DNA from: Symmachiella macrocystis
GTDB taxonomy: Bacteria; Planctomycetota; Planctomycetia; Planctomycetales; Planctomycetaceae
Reading direction: 5' to 3'
Assembly (NCBI RefSeq): GCF_007860075.1
Contig: NZ_SJPP01000001.1
Span: forward strand, 1,116,001 to 1,180,000
Length of the DNA stretch: 64,000 nucleotides
The notes beneath the pieces were generated by a model. It was not told the DNA's origin and ran no database searches. It saw only the letters and a program-made list of their open reading frames with translations. This document shows positions 38,760-48,300 of this stretch, piece after piece. The number at the start of each line of letters is the position of its first letter. Within the stretch, counting starts at the first letter, position 1. The position numbers and the translations under genes were made by a program.

Positions 38760-41189
38760 CTAACGTTTTTTTAAATTCACTTTGACACTCTGAATACTGC
38801 CGTTGAACTCAAACGGTCTTCGGTCAAAATAGTCGAGCGAAACCGTTGATCCGAGGTCTGCGCCAACATCGAAGGATTCGCTGGCGCTGAATGCGACTGG
38901 GACTGTGCGTTTGAGTTCAACCTGGCCGACTTGCTTCTTGTCCACAAAAAAAGTGACGGTTCCCGATTGTCCAGGCCCAGTGATATCGGTGACGACCTTA
39001 ATCTTGTGCTGACCGGCGGGGATCGGTTCGGCGCTGCGGGCCGTGTATTGCTCGATGATCAGCATATTGTACAAGTAGACGAGGCGGCCTTGGTCCATAT
39101 AGAGCGTGAGGCCACCGCCGGAACCGCCCAGTGCATACAGCACACCGCTGGCATTCTTGGGAATGTCGAGGTCGATCTCGACGGTGTTGCTTTCTCGTCC
39201 CAATCCGGGCGCGGTGAACTCAGGCATGCGCCGCGTATTGGCATTGAATGTCCAGCTCGTGTAGGGCGTGGTGATGCGATCTTCGGGATGCAAACGCAGC
39301 CAGTTGCCGGCGCCGATCGGGAAATCCTTGTTGTCGTTGGCGAGCAAAAGGAATTCTTTTTTCAACTCCGCAAGTTTTTCCGGCATGCTTTGAGCAAGAT
39401 TGTTCGCCTGTGAAAAATCCTGCGTGACATTGTAAAGTTCCCACTCGTCGGTGGCAGAATCCCATTTTGCGACGCGGGGGACCGATGCGGGTGTGTTCCA
39501 CGGGATGAACGGGCCGAACGCACATGCGATCCAACCATCTTTGTAGATGGCGCGGCTGCCATTGTTGTCGAAGAATTGGACATTCTTGCGCGGTTTGGCT
39601 TGCGCATCGGTAAATGTATAGGCGAAGCTTGTTCCGTCGATGGGTATCTGTTTTTGGCCGTTGACGACTTTGGGTGGCGTGATGCCCAAGATTTCGTAGA
39701 GGGTCGGTGCCACATCGATGACGTGGCTAAACTGATTCCGGATGGTTTTGTCTGGAGGAATGCCTTTAGGCCAGGAGATGATCATCGGGTTACGAGTGCC
39801 GCCGAAATGCGAAGCCACGAGCTTGGTCGCCTGAAACGGAGTGCTTCCAGCCCAGGCCCATCCCGCGTGATACATATTGTCGGTCTTGGATGAACCGAGG
39901 ACCTCGAGGCCGCCCAGAGTTTCTAACGCAGCAAGCTGCTGCTCAACAGTGTTCGGGATGTTATTTTGCGCGAGCAATTCACTGATGGAACCTTGCTGGC
40001 CTTCGGAGCTGGATCCGTTGTCGCCGTAGATAAAAATGATGAGTGTGTTTTCACGGAGGCCGCGCTCTTCAAGGCCTGTGATCAACTTGCCGACTTGTGC
40101 ATCGGTGTGTTCAGCAAATCCCGCGAACAGTTCCATACCGCGGCGTTGGAAGGCAAGTTGGTCTGGCGGAATATCCGCCCAAGCTTGCATCGTTTCGGGG
40201 CGGGGCGTGAGCTGCGTGCCGGGGGGAATGATGCCCATTTCAAGCTGACGTTTATGAACGCGTTCCCGATAGGCATCCCAGCCGTCATCGAACTTGCCTT
40301 TGTATTTGTCCGCCCACTCGGGAAAGATGTGATGCGGTCCGTGGACGGCCCCTGGCGCCCAATACATTAGAAACGGCTTGTCGGGTGCATAGGCCTGGTG
40401 TTCGTCGATCCAGGCGAGCGATTTTTGCACCATGTCTTGGGTGAGATGATAGGTGGGGTCGTCGTGCGGAGGCTCGACGGCATCGTAGTTTTCTACAAGG
40501 CGCGGCTCGTATTGCGAAGTCTCCCCGGCGAGAAAGCCGTAGAAATGCTCAAATCCGTAGCCATTCGGCCAGCGGTCCTTGGGACCGATCGCGGTCGTTT
40601 CGGTGGCGGGGGTATTGTGCCACTTGCCAAAAGCTGAGGTGTGATAGCCGTAGTTTTTCAGCACTTCAGCAATGGTCGCAGCCGTCTTGGGGATCACGCC
40701 GGTGTAGCCGTCAAAGGCAATGGCGCGTTCTGCGATGGTACCGGTCCCGACGCGTGTATGATTGCGTCCCGTCAGAAGCGAAGCCCGCGTCGGGGAACAG
40801 ATTGAAGTCGTGTGAAACGCATTGTAGCGAATACCTTCGTTGGCGAGCTTGGTCATCGTCGGCGTGTGAACCTCGCCGCCGAAGGTCTCGGAGATACCAA
40901 AGCCTACATCGTCGATCAGTACGATCAAAATATTGGGGGAATCGGCGGGAAGTCGTTGTGGATCCTGGGGCCACTTCATGGTGGAATCTTGAAGTCGCGG
41001 TTTGGCCACGCTTTGATTCATTTGAGTTGGCGGAAACGGCAGGACGGAACCATCCCCATTTTGAGCCTGCGCTGCTCTGGAAAAAGTCAAGCAGAGAACG
41101 CAGCACATAAGCGGCACAAGCCGTAGCGTCCGTCGGTTGCGTTCTAGGTCCAACACGTTGCCCACGCCCGTGTGAAACACAAGATTCAT
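38760..41189 (-). CDS. Arylsulfatase, large form (paralogue B)
   Basis: 809 residues; AGGAAAAG precedes the ATG at 41187-41189. The signal segment is LVPLMCCVLCLTFSRAAQAQ after a 23-residue basic n-region. Core: PNILIVLIDDVGFGISETFG, formylglycine motif CSPTRASLLTG (Cys131), FGKWHNTPATE, WAPGAVHGPH and LIIFIYGDNGSSSEG. The C-terminal beta domain (IPKNASGVLYALGGSGGGLT; DVGADLGSTVSLDYFDRRPF) matches that of paralogue A. The two probably arose by tandem duplication; the 308 bp between them hold an unrelated coding remnant. Confidence 0.92.
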   Translation of the reverse strand: MNLVFHTGVGNVLDLERNRRTLRLVPLMCCVLCLTFSRAAQAQNGDGSVLPFPPTQMNQSVAKPRLQDSTMKWPQDPQRLPADSPNILIVLIDDVGFGISETFGGEVHTPTMTKLANEGIRYNAFHTTSICSPTRASLLTGRNHTRVGTGTIAERAIAFDGYTGVIPKTAATIAEVLKNYGYHTSAFGKWHNTPATETTAIGPKDRWPNGYGFEHFYGFLAGETSQYEPRLVENYDAVEPPHDDPTYHLTQDMVQKSLAWIDEHQAYAPDKPFLMYWAPGAVHGPHHIFPEWADKYKGKFDDGWDAYRERVHKRQLEMGIIPPGTQLTPRPETMQAWADIPPDQLAFQRRGMELFAGFAEHTDAQVGKLITGLEERGLRENTLIIFIYGDNGSSSEGQQGSISELLAQNNIPNTVEQQLAALETLGGLEVLGSSKTDNMYHAGWAWAGSTPFQATKLVASHFGGTRNPMIISWPKGIPPDKTIRNQFSHVIDVAPTLYEILGITPPKVVNGQKQIPIDGTSFAYTFTDAQAKPRKNVQFFDNNGSRAIYKDGWIACAFGPFIPWNTPASVPRVAKWDSATDEWELYNVTQDFSQANNLAQSMPEKLAELKKEFLLLANDNKDFPIGAGNWLRLHPEDRITTPYTSWTFNANTRRMPEFTAPGLGRESNTVEIDLDIPKNASGVLYALGGSGGGLTLYMDQGRLVYLYNMLIIEQYTARSAEPIPAGQHKIKVVTDITGPGQSGTVTFFVDKKQVGQVELKRTVPVAFSASESFDVGADLGSTVSLDYFDRRPFEFNGSIQSVKVNLKKR

Positions 41190-41917
41190 TACTACTTTTC
41201 CTGTAGCTGTTTAATTGCGACCAATAACTCGGTCCTGAATGAACCGCTTGATTGTCTCAATCAGGTCCCAGTCGAAGACCATTCCAAGCGCAGGCGCACT
41301 CATAATGGCAACGTAGTTAGAAGTGCTAATCGACCAGAAAGAAATGAAACTTCGACCGCGCCGAGGTTTGGAATCGTAAACACTATGATCGCTAAGAATG
41401 TGATCGCCGCAGCACTGAGAACTGCTGTGACACAACGCCTAGCAGTGAATTTCGATGAAATTCGAATCGTCAATCAGCCAGGGGAATATTATACAGTGGA
41501 AATGTGTCCAATACACGTCGAAAGGAATTCTAGCCGCCGATTAAAGGCGAGTGATGGAAAAAATTTGCGTTGACCAGGATAACGACGTCGGAAATTTGTT
41601 TTCGCTAAGTCTGTGCTCTCAGGCCAGCCCATCATTGAACATTTTCCGGATTCCCCTTCTGTTCCAAGACCTTGAGGAACCTCACACTATTAGGCGGAAA
41701 TGATGCTGATTCCAGGTTTTCGATAGTCCGAGGTTTGTGGCAAATTCAATCTGGACTGATGAGACGCACTGCCTCTCCGTGTCGCGAATCTGGCGTCTCT
41801 TCTTTCTAGAGCGGGGTGCTGTCTACAATTCCCCTCAAGATCGGTACCAAGCTCGAATTTGATCGAAGCAACGACCAGTAGCAGTCAGACGCAACATTGC
41901 TGACGAAGGAGAACGGG
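41190..41917. other. Intergenic region with no recognised gene
   Basis: 728 bp between the leftward sulfatase pair and the rightward CNNM-type gene. Open frames of 75 to 130 codons occur on both strands, but none has a family motif, ribosome site or signal peptide. One minus-strand frame ending near 41211 (SFISFWSISTSNYVAIMSAP ... DLIETIKRFIQ) looks mildly protein-like and could be a remnant, but this is not supported further. Confidence 0.4.
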
Positions 41918-43258
41918 ATGTGGGGGGTGGAATTGATCATCGTGCTGTGCATGATTGCGGTCAATGGAATCTTTGCAGGCTATGAAATTGCGCTGGCCTC
42001 CGTCTCTTTGTCGCGCTTGCAGGTCTTACTGCAGGAGAAACGCGCGGGGGCGAAATCTGCATTCTACATGAAGGAGAACATGGAATCGAGTTTGGCGACG
42101 GTCCAGTTGGGCATTACGCTCGTTGGAGCCATTGCTGCAGCGACAGGCGGCGCGGGGGCTTCCGAGAAATTCGCCCCGTACCTGCGCGAAACGTTTCAGA
42201 TATCGGTCGGAGCTGCGGAATTTTGGGCGATCACGGCGGTGGTTGTGCCGTTGACCGTCGCCACGATCATCTTTGGCGAGTTGATTCCCAAAGTCTTTGC
42301 CATCCGCAACAAAGAGTGGGTCTGCTTGCGGATGTCGAATGCGATCAAGTGGTTTTCTTGGAGCGTGTGGCCGGTCGTACGGTTTTTGGAGATGGCGGTC
42401 AATTGGTTGATGAAGCTGGGGCAACGGCATTGGCAAACCAGGATCGACGATCAGGTTAGTACGGAGTCTCCTGAACTCCAAGAACTGCATGCGAGCGCCA
42501 CGTTAGCCCGCTGGTCTCGCCAAATCGGTGCCCAGGAGGAGAAAATCATTCATGGGGCAACTGCATTGTCCCAACGTCTAGTTCAAGACATCATGCTCCC
42601 GGCCAGCAGTATTAGTATGCTCGACGTCAATGCGTCGATCAGTGACTGTTTGGTCGCCGCCCATCTCGACATGCACACTCGGTTTCCCGTGACGGAACGA
42701 ACCGACGACCCGCAGGCGATCATCGGTTACGTCAATTTCAAGGATATTGTTGCGCATATGAGGTTGTCGCCGCATGACCGATCATTGCGGGCTATTGTGC
42801 GGACCATCACCAGTTTTGAGGAAACCACTCCCGCCTCCTCCTGTTTGGAAACGGTGATCAAAGAACACCGACACATTGCGCTGGTTCGTGACGATGCCAT
42901 GCATGTCGTGGGCATGGTCACATTAGAGGATATGATCGAGGAACTCGTGGGTGAGATTGAGGACGAATACGATCGGCTTCCCGCTCATGTTGTCCCCACA
43001 GGCAGCGGGTGGATAGTCGGTGGCGGCATCACCCTCAACCATCTTGCGGAGTTGTCCAAAATCGACTTGGCCAACGATTTGCCGCAGCAGGGGGCACGCA
43101 GCCTGAATGAATGGATCATTGGACATCTTGGCCGAGCGGTTCAGGGAGGCGAGACACTCGAACGGGGACAGGTGCGCGTGGTCGTTCGCAAAGTCCGTCG
43201 GCAGAAAGTCCTGGAAGCTCAAATAGAAGGCAGCCCGGCAATCAGTGTGGAAGCTTGA
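41918..43258 (+). CDS. CNNM/CorC-type membrane protein (DUF21, CBS pair, CorC_HlyC)
   Basis: 446 residues from ATG 41918, with AAGGAG seven bases upstream; a TTG seven codons earlier is less likely. N-terminal DUF21 membrane domain (WGVELIIVLCMIAVNGIFAG; VQLGITLVGAIAAATGG; FWAITAVVVPLTVATIIFGE). A CBS-domain pair follows (DIMLPASSISMLDVNASISD; ASSCLETVIKEHRHIALVRD; VVGMVTLEDMIEELVGEIED), then a CorC_HlyC domain (GGGITLNHLAELSKIDLAND). The family is involved in Mg2+/Co2+ export or homeostasis; many are annotated as haemolysin C. It is a monocistronic plus-strand gene. Confidence 0.92.
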   Translation: MWGVELIIVLCMIAVNGIFAGYEIALASVSLSRLQVLLQEKRAGAKSAFYMKENMESSLATVQLGITLVGAIAAATGGAGASEKFAPYLRETFQISVGAAEFWAITAVVVPLTVATIIFGELIPKVFAIRNKEWVCLRMSNAIKWFSWSVWPVVRFLEMAVNWLMKLGQRHWQTRIDDQVSTESPELQELHASATLARWSRQIGAQEEKIIHGATALSQRLVQDIMLPASSISMLDVNASISDCLVAAHLDMHTRFPVTERTDDPQAIIGYVNFKDIVAHMRLSPHDRSLRAIVRTITSFEETTPASSCLETVIKEHRHIALVRDDAMHVVGMVTLEDMIEELVGEIEDEYDRLPAHVVPTGSGWIVGGGITLNHLAELSKIDLANDLPQQGARSLNEWIIGHLGRAVQGGETLERGQVRVVVRKVRRQKVLEAQIEGSPAISVEA

Positions 43259-43306
43259 AGCAAGAGCGAGTTAGTGCAGACGCTCAGTACTGTGGTTGAA
43301 GTGATT

Positions 43307-43783
43307 TCAAGCCTGCCAAGCGCCCAATGCCTGGCGAATCACAACCAATTGGCCCAAGTGGTAGGCGTTGTGATCAGCCACCAACAGGGCCTCACGCAAA
43401 ATCGTTTGCCCACTGCCATGAGGAATCACAGCAAACAGGTCCGTCGCCGGATTAGAGACGAGGTCCACCATCTCCTGCAAATCGGATTTGAAGCTTGCCA
43501 CGGTCTCGTGCCACGCTGCTGAGTCTGGCGGTGCATCACCGTCGGGCCAGTATCCTACGGGGAAATCGGGAGAGACGTGATCGGGATTGCGTGAAAATTC
43601 TAGAATGTCCCATTGAGCAATCCGCATATGCTCCAGCAGTCGCCAGGGAGTATGGGAGACACCTTGAATTATGGCACCGCGGAGTTCAGCGGGTAAATCG
43701 GCAATCGCTTTGTCAAAGTGCAAGTGCCCACCGCCGCCATTGAGCAGGTAGATGGCGTGGTCTCGGAGTGCTTGGTCGGACAT
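43307..43783 (-). CDS. DinB-family protein
   Basis: 158 residues; four-helix DinB/YfiT-like fold. Seen: the first helix [40 protein letters not shown] with a metal-type histidine, and [20 protein letters not shown], whose histidines complete the usual three-His metal site. DinB-like proteins are metal-binding, often thiol-dependent transferases or stress proteins; the specific reaction is unknown. It is the last of three minus-strand genes after DUF2293 and DUF1653. Confidence 0.88.
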   Translation of the reverse strand: MSDQALRDHAIYLLNGGGGHLHFDKAIADLPAELRGAIIQGVSHTPWRLLEHMRIAQWDILEFSRNPDHVSPDFPVGYWPDGDAPPDSAAWHETVASFKSDLQEMVDLVSNPATDLFAVIPHGSGQTILREALLVADHNAYHLGQLVVIRQALGAWQA

Positions 43784-43846
43784 CGGGACGTTTCCATTCG
43801 AAATAATTCAGGGCTTTAAAATCGGAGAGCAAGATTCACGGGCCGG

Positions 43847-44062
43847 TTACGGTTCGTCGATGCCCACAAACGCAAAACGGGAGACCTGTTCCCCAGCGAC
43901 TTCAACGGTCTCCAAAAACATCGCCTTGGGGCGGACCCAAAGTCCGTGTTCGCCGTAATCCTGCCGGTATACGACCAACTCTTCTTCGGTTTCGCTATGT
44001 TTGGCAACTCCGATGACGATGTAGTCGTTGCCTTTGTAGTGTCGGTAACGTCCTGTTTTCAT
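43847..44062 (-). CDS. DUF1653 domain protein
   Basis: 71 residues from ATG 44060-44062, overlapping the DUF2293 stop by ATGA and preceded by GGAGAG. The body GRYRHYKGNDYIVIGVAKHS, ELVVYRQDYGEHGLWVRPKA and MFLETVEVAG is the full DUF1653 signature (small SH3-like beta barrel). The family is widespread and of unknown function. Translational coupling to the DUF2293 gene indicates joint production. Confidence 0.88.
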   Translation of the reverse strand: MKTGRYRHYKGNDYIVIGVAKHSETEEELVVYRQDYGEHGLWVRPKAMFLETVEVAGEQVSRFAFVGIDEP

Positions 44063-44751
44063 GGTGTTTTCTCTCCGGGTGTGATTTCTGCCAAAGCTCG
44101 CTGTAGCGGACAATCCTCTGAGATGAACTCGCCGCGCCGATAATGACTCAAGATGCCTTTAGAATGTTGGGCGAGCATGCGGCGCACTTCACGTCGTTTG
44201 CCTTTGACACGTGGTATCGGCATGGAGTCGTAGGCGGTGGTTTGGTGCCGCATCCAAGCAATGACGGCTGCTTCGGCCCGTTGTTCTACGGGAATTCGCT
44301 TTGTGCGAGCCACCGTGCCGCTTCCCACCGGTGTGGCGTGTTGGGTAATCGCCCGCGCCATCCGCTGCGCTAGCTCGGCGTGATTGGAATGGAAGTCGAG
44401 GAAGGCGACAACGGCTTCGAAGAATTCATCGACATATTCCGTTTGCGTTTTCTCGCGGCGGCGAGCGCTTGCCAATTTTCGTTTGGCATACGCCTCTGTG
44501 GATCGCTCCGCTTCGAGATCCGCACGTATTTGCTCAATCGTGTCCGCCGGAGCCCAGACGCCGCGAGAGAAAACTTTTCGCCCTTTCTTCTCTTGCACGA
44601 CCCAATGCTCCCCAGCAGTCTTCACGCGACGGGTCAAAGCCGCATCACCGGGCAAAAGTAATGCCCAGCCTGCGGGAACCGTCAGGACATTCCCATCCGC
44701 AGATCTCACGGTGTTTTCCCTGGGACCGGGTAAAAACGTATTGTCGGTCAT
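44059..44751 (-). CDS. DUF2293 domain protein
   Basis: 230 residues. The N-terminal half (VLTVPAGWALLLPGDAALTR; WVVQEKKGRKVFSRGVWAPA) is a small beta domain; a basic helix follows (AYAKRKLASARRREKTQTEY). The C-terminal DUF2293 region is EQRAEAAVIAWMRHQTTAYD, MPIPRVKGKRREVRRMLAQH, SKGILSHYRRG. Arg/Lys-rich helices suggest nucleic-acid contact; function otherwise unknown. First of three linked minus-strand genes. Confidence 0.85.
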   Translation of the reverse strand: MTDNTFLPGPRENTVRSADGNVLTVPAGWALLLPGDAALTRRVKTAGEHWVVQEKKGRKVFSRGVWAPADTIEQIRADLEAERSTEAYAKRKLASARRREKTQTEYVDEFFEAVVAFLDFHSNHAELAQRMARAITQHATPVGSGTVARTKRIPVEQRAEAAVIAWMRHQTTAYDSMPIPRVKGKRREVRRMLAQHSKGILSHYRRGEFISEDCPLQRALAEITPGEKTP

Positions 44752-44783
44752 TTCTTTTTAGGTTTCCTGGCAAACATGCGCTG

Positions 44784-45083
44784 TTAGTCGTCCCTGCCGA
44801 CTCTGCCATCGTAATCGGTAAATATAGATTTCACATGCCCCACTAAAACCTCGACCAACGCAGCATCAGAGGTGAGCGGTGTGGTTGAGTCCAGCTCACC
44901 CTTGCGAGCCGCCAAAATAATCGCCGCCAAAACATGCTCAACATCGACCGGCAAGTTCGTCGGTTCTTCGAGCTGAATTGCCAGATCGAATAGCAAATCA
45001 GCCAACCCCGGATCTACGGTCGCCTGTCCCGCCGCATCCAGGAAAATGCCGGGGACAATGGGTTGGTTATCGCTGTGGGGCAT
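44784..45083 (-). CDS. Small acidic hypothetical protein
   Basis: 99 residues from ATG 45081-45083 (GGAAG upstream); a GTG further upstream would add 11 residues. No domain recognised. Sequence: MPHSDNQPIVPGIFLDAAGQ, then helices LADLLFDLAIQLEEPTNLPV and VEHVLAAIILAARKGELDST, ending acidic (SIFTDYDGRVGRDD). Helical and probably soluble. It lies 32 bp upstream of the DUF2293 gene on the same strand, so may be co-transcribed. Confidence 0.6.
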   Translation of the reverse strand: MPHSDNQPIVPGIFLDAAGQATVDPGLADLLFDLAIQLEEPTNLPVDVEHVLAAIILAARKGELDSTTPLTSDAALVEVLVGHVKSIFTDYDGRVGRDD

Positions 45084-45366
45084 ATGGAATTCACTTCCAG
45101 AGGAACACGGACTCACTTGAAATCAGATCATTAGGACCTTGCCGTTATATTTGATCCACTGAGAATGGTGAGTATCTTCTTGCTGAATCGACTCTGCAAG
45201 TCGTGTTCATAGAACGGATTGTGATTAAAAAAAGAGGGCCGACAGTTTTGCGTCGTCGGGCCGCGTTGACGGTGAATCTTCTTTGCTGGGATGTTATGCT
45301 GAATCCCACACAACACGTGGTACCATTCATGGAATAGCAGTTCACACGGGACGCAGAACGACAACC

Positions 45367-48300
45367 ATGAAATCCTCAATTTGGCTGATCGCGATTTTGC
45401 TGTTGAGTCTGCTTCCAACCAGCAGCCGCGCGGATGAAAACGACGACGTCTTTGAAGCGAAGATTCGACCGGTCCTGGTCGGCTCGTGCTTGCGTTGCCA
45501 CAATGATACGAAGACGTCGGGGGGGCTCCGCGTCGATTCGTTGGAGGCGCTCCTCGAAGGGGGCGACTCCGGTCCTGCGATCGTGCCGGGCAATCCAGAC
45601 GAGAGCCTGCTCATCCAAGCGATTCAGCGGCAGGCGGATGTCTATGCAATGCCACCCGATAAGGACAATGCACTGCGTCCCGATCAAGTTGCGGCGTTTG
45701 TCGCGTGGGTCAATGCGGGAGCCGTCTGGCCTGCGAATACCGCGAAATTTGAAGTCGCGACACACTGGTCGTTCCAGCCGATCCGTGATCCCCAACCGCC
45801 GCTTGTACATGACAAAGCGTGGGTAAAAACCAGTCTCGATGCATTCATCCGCGCAAAGCAGGAAGCGGCGGGAGTTCACCCCGCGCCGGTCGCTGACAAA
45901 CGGACGCTGATTCGCCGAGCGACTTTCGATCTCACGGGACTGCCGCCGACGCCGGCAGAGGTTACGGCATTTGAGAAAGATGCTTCTTCACAGGCTTTTG
46001 AAAAAGTCGTCGATCGATTGCTCAAGTCTCCCACTTATGGAGAACGCTGGGGACGGCACTGGCTCGATGTGGTCCGCTACGCCGACACAGCAGGCGAGAC
46101 GGCAGATTACCCGGTGCCGCTGGCTTGGCGGTATCGCAACTACGTTATCGATGCGTTCAACAACGACAAGCCCTATGACGAATTCCTGCGTGAACAAATT
46201 GCGGGGGATATTCTAGCCGAGCAAGGTCCGCGCGAGCGTTATGCCGAGCGGGCGACAGCGACCGGATTTCTTGCGATCTCGCGACGGTTCGGCTTCGACT
46301 CGGAAAATTATCACCACCTGACCATTCAAGACACGATCGACACACTGGGACAATCGGTGCTCGGTTTGAGTCTCGGTTGTGCCCGCTGTCACGACCATAA
46401 GTTTGACCCGTTGTCGATGCGGGACTACTACGGCCTGTACGGCATCTTCGACAGCAGCCGCTATGCGTTCCCTGGGTCTGAGCAAAAAAAACAAGTCCGG
46501 GCCATGCTGCCATTGATACCAGTGCAAGAGTCACGGGACAAATGGCTTGAATTCGATGCACGTGTGGCGTCGATAGCAGCCAGTCTAGAACAACAAAATC
46601 AACAGGCCCCGACCGCAATCCTGCGATCCCTGCACGACATTGACGGCGACTTCGAGATGCAGGCGGCTGCGGCGGGCGGCAGTAATGGCGTGCTTGTTCC
46701 GCCCTGGCTGTTTGCAGGACAAATTTCCGTTACGAATACGGCACAAAGCCCGTTTAAGAATCTCTATCCGCGCGGCAAAGTGGGCATCAGCATCCCCGCC
46801 GCGGCAGGTGAGTATCGGGTCGCTCAAGCACTCTACCCGCGCCGTTCCGCGGACAACTGTGACGTGCTCTACGTGAACCTCGACTTTCGTGCAGCCGCGT
46901 CTGATGGCAACGTCACGGAGCCGCATCGTTTCTGGATCGGAAGCATGCCGGCTTCACCTGCCATCGAAGTCCTCATCTCACCAGAATCCCTGGCTTTGCA
47001 GATCGGAGAGACGCTTGAAACCATTGGCCCCCTGAAGCCGAATGAATGGCACAATCTGCAACTGGCTCTCGATTTGAAGCACCGTACCGTGTCAGGCAGC
47101 CTCGGCACGCCGGAAAGTATCACCAAGTTCTCAGGCAAGCCGTTCTCGCTCGGGTGGTCCGGTGCCATCGACTTGGTCGTGCTGGACGCCCGCAGCCATA
47201 CGGGCACAACACTTGCGGCCATTGAATATGACAATCTCGGAATCTACGACTCACCCATCGCGCGCGTTTCGCTCGAGCCGCCGACACGCGCCGCAGGGAC
47301 CAATGAACTGGATTACGCCGCTCTGACGCAAGAACTAGCGGAGCTGACTGGCTTCGACGGCGACTTTGAATTGCAGACCAAAGACCACCCCCTTGCCAGC
47401 CCTTGGGAACCGGGACCAAATAGTGTCGTCGAAGCGTTGCACAGCTCGCAAAGCCCATTCCGCAACACCTTCCCTCCAGGCGAACTAGGCATCCACATGC
47501 CGAATCGGGCAGAGTACGACGGTTTTGGACGCAAGATCAGCAATGCGACGCCCAACGATCAGGGGCAACTCTTCGTCAGCTTTGATTTTCGTTGTGCGAA
47601 CATGGACGCCGGAGGCAACGGTTCATGGCGTTACTATCTCGGCCACGGCCCCGGTAACTCGGCGGCGGTTGAATTATTCTTCAACGGCACTACATTTTTT
47701 CGTTCCAGCGCCAAAGCTCACAAAGTCGTCGGCCCGTTGGTTGTGGGCGCATGGTATCAGGTCCAACTTACACTAAACTTGAATACCAAGACCTATGCCG
47801 GCCTGCTCACGTCCCGCGCGGGTCAGGTGGAGTTCTCGGGCAAATTGTCGGCCACCTGGGACGGGACGATCGATTACACGTTTATCGACAGCTACGGCCA
47901 CATCGGCGGTGTGCGGCCTGCCCTCGACGCTGACAATATTGTGGTCTCCGCAACCGGATTGCCCACGTTTGAAGCGGATCCAGTTGAAGCGGCGGATACT
48001 GACCGCGAAACACGGCGTGCCAGGATCAAGGTGATTGGCCAACAACTCGAGTCGTTTCACCCTGGTGAGGAAATCAATAAGCTACTTGCAGAGGGGCCGT
48101 TTGCGATGGCCTACGGCATGGCTGAAGGGACGCCGCATAATGCGCGGATTCAACTCCGCGGCGAGCCGGATCAACCCGGCAACGAAGTCCCGCGCGGTTT
48201 CATCAAAGTACTTGGCGGCGGTCTGCTAGAAGCAGAGACACCGGGGAGCGGGCGGCTGGAACTCGCCCAGTGGCTGACGCGCGTCGACAATCCGTTGACT

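Noticed and set aside
41172-41573. 133-codon plus-strand open frame in the gap before the CNNM-type gene
   Set aside because: Begins inside the sulfatase start region, has no ribosome site and no recognisable domain.
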